Below, in pieces: positions 52,840-61,521 of a stretch of DNA of 64,000 nt. The notes beneath the pieces were generated by a model. It worked only from the letters and a program-made list of their open reading frames with translations, did no database searches and was not told the DNA's origin. Within the stretch, counting starts at the first letter, position 1. Every line of letters starts with the position of its first letter. The stretch comes from Rubripirellula lacrimiformis (GTDB taxonomy: Bacteria > Planctomycetota > Planctomycetia > Pirellulales > Pirellulaceae): assembly GCF_007741535.1 (NCBI RefSeq), contig NZ_CP036525.1, positions 7,998,001-8,062,000 on the forward strand, written 5' to 3'. The position numbers and the translations under genes are program-made.

Positions 52840-52890
52840 CCGACCGGTCGTGGGATTGGTTGGTCGCTTGCGGGGCGTCACGCGCGAAAC

Positions 52891-52985
52891 AGGAATCCCG
52901 GCGAATCCCACTACCGCAGGAAGCACGGCCCTTGGTGCGTTTCCAGACACGTCACAGACAAGGGAATTCTAGCGAATCCCAATAC
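52891..52985 (+). repeat. two direct copies of dispersed repeat F
   Basis: AGGAATCCCGGCGAATCCCA then CTAC (52891-52914) and AGGGAATTCTAGCGAATCCC then AATAC (52961-52985) are direct repeats 70 bases apart in the 164-bp gap between the DinB and methyltransferase genes. The copies at 2377 and 26056 are closer to each other than to these. Confidence 0.6.
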
Positions 52986-53003
52986 ACTCATTACAGGACT
53001 GCC

Positions 53004-53870
53004 GTGAGCGACCTCGACGCTTTCTCCGACACTGACGAAGCCATGGCGGACGATCATGGCGCCGCCCCATCGGCCGGCGGCTTGGAAACGATCGATGAAT
53101 CGATCTACGACCACCCGAAGTATTACGACTTGGTGTTCGGTGCTGACTGCGCGGCCGAGATCAAGTTCATCACGGGCTGCGCGGCGAAGCACTGTTCGGG
53201 CAAGACCCAACGGATGTTCGAACCGGCCTGTGGGACTGGCCGGCTGTTGTACGCATTGGCCAAACGGGATTACGAGGTTGGTGGCTTGGACTTGAACGCC
53301 AAGGCCGTCGATTTCTGCAATGCGCGTTTCCGCAAACACGACCGGCCCGAACCAGCCTTTGTCGCCGACATGTCCGACTTTCGAGTCAAGCGGCGTTACG
53401 ACATCGCATTCAATACGATCAACAGCTTTCGACATTTGGGCACCGAAAAGGCTGCTCGCCAACACCTCGAGTGCATGGGCCAAGCGGTTCGCGTCGGCGG
53501 GCTGTATTTGTTGGGCGTGCACTTAACGCCGACCGATGTACCGCCAAGCGAAAGCGAATCTTGGTCGGCGCGTCGCGGCCATCTTTCGATCAACACCCAC
53601 ATGTGGACCAATTCACGCGACAAGAAAACTCGCATCGAAAAGTTCGGAATCCGGTTTGATGTCCATAGCCCATCGCGCAGCTTTCGCATCGCTGACGAAC
53701 TGGTACTGCGCAGCTATACACCCAAGCAGATGGATCGACTGATCGCGTCGAGCGAGTGCTGGGAAGTCGTCGAGACGTACGACTTTGCGTACGAATTGAA
53801 TGAACCGATCGAAGTCGATTCGACCACCGAAGACGTTGTCTACGTGATGAAGCGAAAGAAGAATCGCTAG
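53004..53870 (+). CDS. class I SAM-dependent methyltransferase
   Basis: GTG 53004, preceded by AGGA, gives a 288-aa protein; the frame runs far upstream but overlaps the DinB gene without similarity. The Rossmann-type motif I is MFEPACGTGRLLYALAKRDY (about 73-92), with the E/DxGxGxG-like EPACGTG. Motif II follows (VGGLDLNAKAVDFC, acidic ligand Asp), then DIAFNTINSFRHL in the position of motif IV and VRVGGLYLLGVHL as motif VI. The C-terminal part has a beta-rich lid (about 190-260). It methylates an unknown small molecule or protein. It converges on the zinc-ribbon gene at 54005. Confidence 0.88.
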   Translation: MSDLDAFSDTDEAMADDHGAAPSAGGLETIDESIYDHPKYYDLVFGADCAAEIKFITGCAAKHCSGKTQRMFEPACGTGRLLYALAKRDYEVGGLDLNAKAVDFCNARFRKHDRPEPAFVADMSDFRVKRRYDIAFNTINSFRHLGTEKAARQHLECMGQAVRVGGLYLLGVHLTPTDVPPSESESWSARRGHLSINTHMWTNSRDKKTRIEKFGIRFDVHSPSRSFRIADELVLRSYTPKQMDRLIASSECWEVVETYDFAYELNEPIEVDSTTEDVVYVMKRKKNR

Positions 53871-54004
53871 TCACCGGCAGGGCTGCGGCGGATTTTGGCG
53901 AACACATTGACACGGGCACCGAGACGCCTGTGGGGCCCGACGAGGCATAGCGGCCACCGGTGAACAGGCATCCCAAGTGTCCGCTTGATCGGCCACCTGG
54001 AATT

Positions 54005-54535
54005 TTACTTTCGCTTTCGCCCCGACACGCCGATCGCGACGGCCCCTAGGACCGCCAACAGCCCGACCGAAGCGGCGGCCAATCCGCTGCGTCCCCAGCG
54101 GGTCTTGTCGTCTTCGATCTGTTTGTATTTGTAGCGAGGGCCCAGATCGATGCCGTATTCTTCCATCTGTTCATATTCGCGGATCAGTTGGGCAGGATCC
54201 AGCCCCTGATAGGCCTTTCCGAATTCTTCGATATGGACTTCGGTCGTCAGCGGAACTTCGATCAAAGCCCAGCGAATCCCGCAAAAACCGGCCATCAACA
54301 GGGCTCCGGTCGCAATCAACCCTAGGATCGCGAACCCGACGGAACCGTTGCCGGTTTCGCCTGCGGGGGGACCAGCGTCCGCCCCGGGCTGATCGGCCTC
54401 GGGCAGCTGGCGAAGCTTCCCCAAAGTGGGTACATCGATCGGGCGCTGGCACCCTGAACAGGTGATTCGTTCCCCCGCTTGGCTATTGGCAACCGGGATC
54501 GAAAGCTCGCAGGATGGGCAGGTGAGCAAATGCAT
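54005..54535 (-). CDS. zinc-ribbon protein with two membrane segments
   Basis: This 176-aa protein begins MHLLTCPSCELSIPV, with a four-cysteine ribbon (CPSC about 6-9, CSGC about 26-29). A Pro/Gly/Asp linker leads to a membrane span (about 65-88, VGFAILGLIATGALLMAGF), then an acidic helical middle (HIEEFGKAYQGLDPAQLIRE). A second span (about 151-170, AAASVGLLAVLGAVAIGV) ends in a basic tail. Both termini should be cytoplasmic. The ribbon-plus-span design is shared with the 722-aa protein at 2539. Function unknown. The gap to the preceding convergent gene (53871-54004) holds no repeat. Confidence 0.72.
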   Translation of the reverse strand: MHLLTCPSCELSIPVANSQAGERITCSGCQRPIDVPTLGKLRQLPEADQPGADAGPPAGETGNGSVGFAILGLIATGALLMAGFCGIRWALIEVPLTTEVHIEEFGKAYQGLDPAQLIREYEQMEEYGIDLGPRYKYKQIEDDKTRWGRSGLAAASVGLLAVLGAVAIGVSGRKRK

Positions 54536-55793
54536 GGGCGTTAAAGAATGAAGAAGATTTGCGACGCGGACGCCTGGACCATAGAGACGACCGGACTAGA
54601 ATCCAATTGAGCAAACGGCACCACCGGCCTAAACGCTCCGTTCCCGCCAAAATCGACAGAACAGCTGTGTTCACCACAAACCGTTCTCGACCCGATGGCC
54701 GGACACCCAGACGGGTGATTCACGGGCGTACCAACAACGAACTGTATTGTTCGAATCAGTTTCTCAAAGGACGTGAGGAAATTCTCGAGTGGATGATATT
54801 TGCTAGAGACCATTGGAGGGTAGGAGAGGCCGCAAGGCAAAGAAGTGATGACAGAAACAGAAGCGGTGTGAATCGATTACGTGTGATCTGGCGACCTAGT
54901 TCGCTGGCAACGCAGCCTTCGGTCCACCTTAGGGGCGATTTTCCAAACTCAGACGCCAATGGCTTGCGCCCTCGGTTCGTACGAATTTGATCGAACGCCC
55001 CTACGCTGAATGATTCATTGCGACTTTCTTGCGGGCGAAGGGCATTTCCCGTGATTATCCTGGGGGATCGTTCTGCTGCGGCTTGCTCGGAGGTTCGGCC
55101 ATCATGCCCAACCGCCAGAATCCGCGTGAAGCACAGCGACACCCCAACCACAATATTTTTCCAATTGCTCTGCGAAGACAGCCTGACAGTACGGTGGTGG
55201 TACAGTTCATAGTGAACGAGCCACTTTCGATGCTGATGAATTTTCCATCAGAGAGCCAGAAGGGGCTGTCAACAAGAGATCGTTCACGAACCAACGTTTT
55301 GCCAGGAACCGGATCGCGGTGAAAAACATCGCGATCGGGTACGACGGTCGAACAACACTTTGACTCGGCAGGGTCATCGCCACGGTGTGATATTCGCATC
55401 ACCAGCGATGGATCGGAAATTGGGAATGCCTCAATCGCGCAGGATGTGCAACTTCGACTGACTTCGTTCCTGTGTTCGTATAATTCAATTCTGTTCTGTA
55501 TTTATCCCAACTTTCACTCGCTCCATTTACCTGACGCCGACCTTCCCGCGCTGTTAAACCGCGCAGCTTGTTCGGGACACGATTCGCTCCCTTAGCCGAT
55601 CTCGGGCTGCCCTCGATGGATTTATCCTTCGCATGTGGCTTCCGCCTGACGGCGCTTTACCGTACACCGCGAATCTGACCTGACCTGCTAAACGCCATGG
55701 TCACCGAACGCCCACCGGGGTATTCGATGACCGCCCGGGATGCCAGCGTCCGACACTCATTACACCATTCTGCTTTCGCCAGGAGTCCCACCC
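54536..55793. other. long region without a recognisable gene
   Basis: These 1258 bp lie between the divergent zinc-ribbon and sigma-factor genes. Three overlapping open frames of about 100-145 codons exist (54559-54990 plus, 54756-55151 minus, 55055-55402 minus). None has a ribosome-binding site, a domain or a neighbour-like composition, and the two minus-strand frames overlap in different registers. A decayed gene or an untranslated RNA is possible. TATAAT at 55479-55484, 310 bases before the sigma-factor start, is the best visible -10 candidate, but without a good -35. Confidence 0.5.
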
Positions 55794-57356
55794 TTGTTCG
55801 ACACCCTATTGGACGACTTCGAGTCAGTCGACGCACAGAGCACCGAAGCCATGACCGGCGGCTTTCGTAAGTTGCCCGTTGACGAAAACGAAGAAGGCGG
55901 CGCAGCCGTCGAAATCGCCGGCCAAGCCGATGGCGAAGTCCAACTGGACAGCCCCGATGAATTGCTTTCCGTCGACGAAACCGAAACCTGGTCCGACGAC
56001 CCGGTTCGCATGTACCTGACGCAAATGGGCGAAATCCCATTGCTGACCCGCAAGCAAGAGATCGAACTGGCCAAACGGATCGAGGAAACTCGCCGTCGCT
56101 TCCGCACGAAACTGCTTGAAAACCACTACGTGCTGGTCGAAGCCTACAAGACGCTGAAGAAGGTCTACCGAGGCCAACTGCCATTCGACCGCACCGTCCA
56201 AGTCTCGGTCACCGACCGCTTGGAAAAAGAACAGATCCTGGGTCGATTGCCGCATAACCTGCGTACCCTGCAAACCCTGCTTCGACGCAACCGCCATGAC
56301 TGGAAGGTTTCGTTGTCCAAGAGTGCGTCCCAACGTCGTCGTGCGGAAGCTTGGCGATCCTTGGCTCGCCGCCGACGCCGCGCCGTTCGGCTGATCGAAG
56401 AACTGGGTCTGCGTACCCAGCGAATCGAAACTCGGATCGAACTGCTCGAAAAGTTCTCGCACCGTTTGACGCAGATCGAAAACGAAATCAGCGACCAAAA
56501 ACGCACCAAGCACGGTCGCGAAGTTCGTGAAGACCTGCTGCGTGAACGTCGCCAAATCCTGACCGCGTGTCAAGAAACACCGACTTCGCTGCGGAACCGC
56601 GTTCAAATGTTGAACAAGGTTTACGGCGAATACCAGCAAGCCAAACGCGAACTGAGCGAAGGCAACCTGCGATTGGTGGTTTCGATCGCCAAGAAGTATC
56701 GCAACCGTGGCCTGTCGTTCTTGGACCTGATCCAAGAGGGCAACGCCGGCCTGATGCGTGCTGTGGACAAATTTGAATACCGTCGTGGATTCAAGTTCTG
56801 TACCTACGCAACTTGGTGGATCCGTCAAGCGATCACTCGCGCCGTCGCCGATCAAAGTCGTACGATCCGAATTCCGGTTCACATGGTCGAAACGATGTCG
56901 CGAGTCCGCAACGTCGCTCGTCAATTGCTGCAAGAACTCGGTCGCGAACCCACGATCGAAGAAACCGCTCGACGTGCCGACGTTACCGTCGAAGAAGCTC
57001 GCCGCGTACTGACCATGTCTCGCTTCCCGATCTCGCTGGATCGTCCAGTGGGCAACAGCGAAGACAGCCAGTTCGGCGACCTGCTACCCGATGGAACAGC
57101 GGAAAGCCCGCAGATCGGTGCGACCCAAGAAATGCTTCGCGATCGTATCGCCGGTGTGCTGAAATCGCTGTCCTATCGTGAACGCGAAATCATCAAACTG
57201 CGTTACGGCCTCGGTGACGGATACAGCTATACGCTGGAAGAAGTCGGACACATCTTCAAGGTGACCCGCGAACGAATCCGCCAGATCGAAGCCAAAGCGG
57301 TTCGCAAACTGCAACAGCCAAGCCGCAGCCAAGACCTGGTCGGTTTCCTCGACTAA
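55794..57356 (+). CDS. RNA polymerase sigma-70 family factor, primary-type (RpoD/SigA-like)
   Basis: TTG 55794 is preceded at eight bases by AGGAG and gives 520 aa; ATG 55740 would add 18 residues. Region 1.2 is [20 protein letters not shown]. Region 2 shows [20 protein letters not shown], then [20 protein letters not shown] and [20 protein letters not shown], the RpoD-box and -10-recognition helices. Region 3 begins [15 protein letters not shown]. Region 4 has [20 protein letters not shown] and the [20 protein letters not shown]. An unusual, very basic helical block of about 200 residues (about 110-300) separates regions 1.2 and 2, while region 1.1 is short and acidic. A strong terminator follows. 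Confidence 0.93.
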   Translation: MFDTLLDDFESVDAQSTEAMTGGFRKLPVDENEEGGAAVEIAGQADGEVQLDSPDELLSVDETETWSDDPVRMYLTQMGEIPLLTRKQEIELAKRIEETRRRFRTKLLENHYVLVEAYKTLKKVYRGQLPFDRTVQVSVTDRLEKEQILGRLPHNLRTLQTLLRRNRHDWKVSLSKSASQRRRAEAWRSLARRRRRAVRLIEELGLRTQRIETRIELLEKFSHRLTQIENEISDQKRTKHGREVREDLLRERRQILTACQETPTSLRNRVQMLNKVYGEYQQAKRELSEGNLRLVVSIAKKYRNRGLSFLDLIQEGNAGLMRAVDKFEYRRGFKFCTYATWWIRQAITRAVADQSRTIRIPVHMVETMSRVRNVARQLLQELGREPTIEETARRADVTVEEARRVLTMSRFPISLDRPVGNSEDSQFGDLLPDGTAESPQIGATQEMLRDRIAGVLKSLSYREREIIKLRYGLGDGYSYTLEEVGHIFKVTRERIRQIEAKAVRKLQQPSRSQDLVGFLD

Positions 57357-57376
57357 GCCAGCATCGCGAATCTTCA

Positions 57377-57415
57377 AAAGCGACGTGAACCACTTCGGTT
57401 CACGTCGCTTTTTTT
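57377..57415 (+). terminator. rho-independent terminator of the sigma-factor gene
   Basis: A perfect 14-bp stem (AAGCGACGTGAACC, 57378-57391, with 57397-57410) and a 5-base loop is followed by seven T. It is 21 bases after the stop codon. Confidence 0.95.
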
Positions 57416-57571
57416 GTGCCTGTCCATCGGCGCCAAGCACCCACAAAACAGCCGACATCGGGAAACCGCCGAGCCCCCCCGGCTGGATAATAAATTGACC
57501 AGCATTGTTCGCCTCACTAGGATCCGAAGTTTCCCCACGACGCCGAAGCCACCCAAACTTACGGACGCCAG

Positions 57572-58318
57572 ATGAGCTTAAAGACTGCCATGACGGGCTT
57601 TGCCTGCGCACTGCTAACAATCCTCAGCAGCTCTGCGGATGCTGCGATCGTCCGATTTGATTTCGATGGAACGGTCTTCCGTCGATTCAACAACGGCTTG
57701 CCCGACGCATCGGACATTTTCGGCTTATCCGTCACGACCGGCGATGCGGTCAGCGGATCATTCACCATCGATACCGCCGCCACAGTGTTCGGCAGCCTTA
57801 CCGGATCAGTAAGCGGCGCAGCGGCCGGCTACACTCAAACGCTTCCCGGCGGGATCCGGGTTGAACTCGCAGGTGGGACCTTCACATCCGATGGTGACTA
57901 CGCAACGTCCATCGCCCATGACTTCCAAGACGGAACGAACCCCACTGCATTTGAACAATTCGCACTTAGCGACGGTGTCTCGTCGGGCAGCCAAAACATC
58001 ACTGGCGACACAATCCTCTTGAATGCCAATCCGGAAACCGCTCGCCTGGGCTTCACCTTTCAAGACAACGACTTTGCCGCGTTCAGCTCCACCACGCTGC
58101 CCACTTCGCTGGACCTCAGCTTGTTCGAGATCGCCAGTGGCGCCATCAGCGGGACTCGACCGAGCGGCCAGACGAATCCATTCTTCTATAGTGTCGAGTT
58201 TAGTATCGACTCGATCACCGCAACCGCAGTGCCGGAACCATCATCAATGGCGTTGCTGGCCAGTGTCGCAGGGGTAGCAATGGTACTTCGACGTCGCCGT
58301 CACTCCCGAACCCATTGA
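57572..58318 (+). CDS. PEP-CTERM sorting-domain protein
   Basis: A signal peptide (MSLKTAMTGFACALLTILSS, cleavage near ADA) starts this 248-aa protein. The C-terminal 30 residues form the sorting tripartite signal: VPEPSS, a hydrophobic stretch (MALLASVAGVAMVL) and the basic end RRRRHSRTH. Proteins with this tail are handled by exosortase and linked to exopolysaccharide or surface attachment; the exosortase is not in this window. The middle is a beta-rich, Gly/Thr/Ser-rich domain typical of such substrates (FTIDTAATVFGSLTGSVSG) with no enzyme motif. It is 18 bases upstream of the TPR-glycosyltransferase gene, so the two may be co-transcribed. Confidence 0.9.
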   Translation: MSLKTAMTGFACALLTILSSSADAAIVRFDFDGTVFRRFNNGLPDASDIFGLSVTTGDAVSGSFTIDTAATVFGSLTGSVSGAAAGYTQTLPGGIRVELAGGTFTSDGDYATSIAHDFQDGTNPTAFEQFALSDGVSSGSQNITGDTILLNANPETARLGFTFQDNDFAAFSSTTLPTSLDLSLFEIASGAISGTRPSGQTNPFFYSVEFSIDSITATAVPEPSSMALLASVAGVAMVLRRRRHSRTH

Positions 58319-58336
58319 TCGCCACGTCCGCTTTTC

Positions 58337-59722
58337 ATGTCGATACAGTCAGAAAATCCCGCAGCGACGCTGCAACAAGCATGGCGAATTCATCAGGCCG
58401 GTGATGTTGAACGCGCCGCAGCGATGTACCGGAGCGTCATCGCGAGTGATGCCAAGAACGCGGATGCCTGGGTCTATCTGGGCATCGCCCTTTTCGATCA
58501 GCGACGCTTTGACGAGTCCGCCGATGCCTACCGGCGGGCGATCGAGATCAAACCGATCTACCCGATCGCATGGAACAACCTGGGCAACTCGCTGCGGATG
58601 TTGGGGCAGGTGGATGCTGCGGATGATTGCTTTGACAAATCACTCGGGCAGGACCCGCGATACCTTTCGGCGCTTAAGAACCGCGGCACACTGTGGATCT
58701 GGTCGGGCGAAATCGAACGAGGAATGCAGTGGTATCAAAAGGGACTGCTGATCGACCCTGACAATGCCGAACTGCATCGCAACCTGGGCGTCATCGAACT
58801 GCTGCGAGGCAATTACACGGCGGGCTGGGATCACTATCGATGGCGATGGCGAATGCCGGGCACGTACCGACCACGCACCAGTGCACCGAGGTGGAATGGC
58901 GAATCGCTGACGGGGAAGACGTTCCTGCTGTATCCCGAACAGGGACTCGGTGACGCGATCCATTTCGTTCGCGTTGCGGCGACACTCCGAGATCGCGGTG
59001 CAACGGTGGTGTTGCAGTGCGGTAAGAAACTGATCCCTCTGTTTAGCTCGACCATGGCGACGCTGGGCGTGCATCAATTGATCGAGGATACGGCGACGCC
59101 CCCACCGGTCGATTTTCATGGATCGATGATCGAAGCCATCGATGTCTTGTACCAGATCGATGGAAAGATTGACTTTCGCACCGATTTGATCGCACCCGAT
59201 CGTGGCTACCTACACGTATCGCAACCCTTGGTCGATTACTGGAAGACCTGGTTGGATGCCAACACGACGGGACGGCGAATCGGCATCAATTGGCAGGGGA
59301 ACCCCGAACACCACGCCGACGTGTACCGCAGTGTGGCGTTGGAAACCCTGCGACCGCTTTCAGAAACCGCTGATGCAACGCTCGTGAATCTGCAGTTCGG
59401 GTATGGATCCGAGCAGTTGGAAACGTGCGGGTTCGGCGACAAGATCGTTCGACTTCCCAGCCACGTCGACGCGACCGAAGGCGCGTTCACCGATACGATC
59501 GCGATCCTGGCCAACCTGGACCAAGTCATCACGACCGACACTTCGATCGCGCATCTGGCTGGCGCGGCGGGCGCCGACGTGACGTTGATGCTGGGACGAG
59601 TGCCGGATTGGCGGTGGCTAGAATCCGGGGACACCACGCCTTGGTATCCGACGATGCGGCTAGCCCGACAACAGAGACTCGGTCACTGGGACGACGTAGT
59701 CGCTCAAGTCGCCGGCCGCTAG
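58337..59722 (+). CDS. TPR protein with glycosyltransferase (GT9/GT41-like) domain
   Basis: The 461-aa protein has about four tetratricopeptide repeats in residues 8-160: AWRIHQAGDVERAAAMYRSV, ADAWVYLGIALFDQRRFDES, then AWNNLGNSLRMLGQVDAADD. A GT-B-like domain follows (about 185-460) with LLYPEQGLGDAIHFVRVA, IGINWQGNPEHHADVYRSVA and TDTSIAHLAGAAGADVTLML, the usual motifs of heptosyltransferase-like TPR enzymes. It probably transfers a sugar to a protein or glycan on the cytoplasmic side. Being directly after a PEP-CTERM gene, it may glycosylate that surface protein, which is speculation. It converges on lipA with two units of repeat C between. Confidence 0.88.
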   Translation: MSIQSENPAATLQQAWRIHQAGDVERAAAMYRSVIASDAKNADAWVYLGIALFDQRRFDESADAYRRAIEIKPIYPIAWNNLGNSLRMLGQVDAADDCFDKSLGQDPRYLSALKNRGTLWIWSGEIERGMQWYQKGLLIDPDNAELHRNLGVIELLRGNYTAGWDHYRWRWRMPGTYRPRTSAPRWNGESLTGKTFLLYPEQGLGDAIHFVRVAATLRDRGATVVLQCGKKLIPLFSSTMATLGVHQLIEDTATPPPVDFHGSMIEAIDVLYQIDGKIDFRTDLIAPDRGYLHVSQPLVDYWKTWLDANTTGRRIGINWQGNPEHHADVYRSVALETLRPLSETADATLVNLQFGYGSEQLETCGFGDKIVRLPSHVDATEGAFTDTIAILANLDQVITTDTSIAHLAGAAGADVTLMLGRVPDWRWLESGDTTPWYPTMRLARQQRLGHWDDVVAQVAGR

Positions 59723-59728
59723 GCGACG

Positions 59729-59930
59729 CCCTCGTTTCGCCGCGTGGGCATCGACTCGTGTGTTTGGGCGTGGACGCGCGGCCCGGTGGGCACGCGGTTA
59801 AACGATGGGTACTGGGGTCGATTTCGAATTTTCGTTTAGCCGCGTGGGCATCGCCCCGTGTGTTTGGGCGATGGACGCGCGGCCCGGTGGGCACGCGGTT
59901 AAACGATGGGTACCGCACACATGTGACGGA
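59729..59930. repeat. repeat C, two further units
   Basis: GACGCGCGGCCCGGTGGGCA followed by CGCGGTTAAACGATGGGTAC occurs twice here, as in array C at 34868-36760. Only the first copy keeps both hairpin arms, with the right one as TTTAGCCGCGTG. The pair lies between the convergent TPR-glycosyltransferase and lipA genes. Confidence 0.92.
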
Positions 59931-59958
59931 TCGTGGCCGGGCGGCTAAACGGGCTTGT

Positions 59959-60879
59959 TTAGACTTCGGTTTCGGCCATGTCACGGGCGTGATAGCTGCT
60001 GCGGACGAACGGGCCGCTGGCGACCTTTTTGAAGCCCATGGACTTTGCGATCTCACCCAGTTCGTCAAACTCTTCAGGTGGCACATAGCGAACGACGGGC
60101 AGATACTTTTCTCCTGGCTGCAGATACTGTCCCAGGGTCAAGAAGTCGACGTCGTATTCTCGCAAATCGGCCAACGCGTCCAGCAGTTCTGCACGCTGTT
60201 CACCCAAGCCCAACATCAATCCGCTCTTGGTCTTGACGGCCGGGTTGTAGGCTTTGACCTGACGCATCATTTCCAGCGTCCAACGGTAATCGCTTTTCGG
60301 CCCCCGCACGCGGCGGTACAGTCGCGGCACCGTTTCCATGTTGTGATTGAACACGGTGGGGAACGCGTCGATGACGGTTTTCAGCGCCGGTTTGCAGTGC
60401 ACAAAGTCGGGTGTCAGGACTTCGGTCGACGCACCGGTACGATCCCGCACCGCGGTCACACAATCGTGAAAGTGCTGGGCACCGCCATCGGGAAGATCGT
60501 CGCGGGTCACCGAGGTGATGACGACGTGTTTCAGTCCCAAGCGGGCGGCTGCCTCGGCGACTCGTGCCGGTTCGTCGGTTTCAGGCAACTGAGGTGGTCG
60601 GCCGCGATGCACCGCACAGAACCCACAGGGGCGAGTGCAGACAGCCCCCAGGATCATGAACGTCGCGGTTTGCTGACTGTAACACTCCATCCGATTGGGG
60701 CATTTCGCGTTCTCACAGACCGTTTCGAGCTTCAATTCGTCCAGCAGTTCGGACGTCATGTGGTTCGAATTGCTCTTGGGGATCGGACGCTTCAGCCACC
60801 GGGGCAATCGGCCAGAGGCGCTGATTTCGGTGCCTTCGGGGATTTCGGGCTCGGCGACAACAGGTAAACGAAATGCCAT
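59959..60879 (-). CDS. lipA: lipoyl synthase
   Basis: This radical SAM enzyme inserts two sulfurs into octanoyl groups on lipoate-dependent enzymes. Both iron-sulfur sites are visible. The auxiliary cluster motif is CENAKCPNRMEC (about 55-66), and the SAM cluster CTRPCGFC (about 81-88) is a CxxxCxxC. Downstream are VVITSVTRDDLPDGGAQHF and GLMLGLGEQRAELLDAL, both strongly conserved in LipA, and the C-terminal serine region FVRSSYHARD, which ligates the auxiliary cluster. At 306 aa it has the usual length, with a short N-terminal extension starting MAFRLPVVAEPE. No lipB is adjacent. Confidence 0.96.
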   Translation of the reverse strand: MAFRLPVVAEPEIPEGTEISASGRLPRWLKRPIPKSNSNHMTSELLDELKLETVCENAKCPNRMECYSQQTATFMILGAVCTRPCGFCAVHRGRPPQLPETDEPARVAEAAARLGLKHVVITSVTRDDLPDGGAQHFHDCVTAVRDRTGASTEVLTPDFVHCKPALKTVIDAFPTVFNHNMETVPRLYRRVRGPKSDYRWTLEMMRQVKAYNPAVKTKSGLMLGLGEQRAELLDALADLREYDVDFLTLGQYLQPGEKYLPVVRYVPPEEFDELGEIAKSMGFKKVASGPFVRSSYHARDMAETEV

Positions 60880-61014
60880 GGATGACGACTAAACAAAGGA
60901 AAACGAAAAAGCGAGCCGAACCAAACCGGCACTCAGTACGCATTGTAGTGCGAATACCAGTTCGGAAAGAGGCGACATCGACTTTCGGCGGCAGTGCCGT
61001 ACAATCCCCCCGTC

Positions 61015-61521
61015 ATGGCCAAAAAGAACAAAAACGCAAAATCCGCTGCCGGCAAGTCCAAGACCCCATCAGGGATCACGCCCGTATCGGAAAATCGGAA
61101 AGCGAAACACCGTTATGAGATCGTTGATTCGGTCGAATGCGGCATGATGCTGATTGGCAGCGAAGTCAAATCGATGCGTGACGGAAAACTGTCACTCGAC
61201 GAGGCCTACATCCGCGTCCAGGGCAAAGAACTGTGGCTGATCGGTGCTGATATCGGCCATTACAAGAACGCCGGTATGTGGAACCACGATCCCCGGCGTC
61301 CACGCAAACTGCTCGTCCATGCACGCGAGTACGACAATTTTGCGGGCAAGGCACACGAACGCGGGCTGACGCTGATCCCACTGCGGGTGTACTTCAACGA
61401 ACGCGGCATCGCCAAATGCGTGATGGGCTTGGTCCGCGGCAAAAAGCTGCACGACAAACGTGAATCGATCAAAAAACGTGACACCGACCGCGGCCTCCGC
61501 CGCGCGATGAGGGGACGATGA
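61015..61521 (+). CDS. smpB: SsrA-binding protein
   Basis: ATG 61015 gives 168 aa, typical of SmpB. The protein binds tmRNA and brings it to stalled ribosomes in trans-translation. The OB-fold motifs are clear: NRKAKHRYEIVDSVECGMML, IGSEVKSMRDGKLSLDEAYI, then RKLLVHAREYDNFAGKAHER and GLTLIPLRVYFNERGIAKCV. The tail GKKLHDKRESIKKRDTDRGL is the basic C-terminal helix that enters the mRNA channel. A Lys-rich leader precedes the fold. Its stop overlaps the ABC ATPase start (ATGA), coupling two unrelated functions. The tmRNA gene is not in the window. Confidence 0.97.
   Translation: MAKKNKNAKSAAGKSKTPSGITPVSENRKAKHRYEIVDSVECGMMLIGSEVKSMRDGKLSLDEAYIRVQGKELWLIGADIGHYKNAGMWNHDPRRPRKLLVHAREYDNFAGKAHERGLTLIPLRVYFNERGIAKCVMGLVRGKKLHDKRESIKKRDTDRGLRRAMRGR

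Noticed and set aside
54559-55402. Three open frames (about 99-143 codons) in the gene-free region
   Set aside because: They overlap on opposite strands or in different registers, lack ribosome-binding sites and known domains, and have unusual residue use; they are kept only as a possible decayed gene in the findings.
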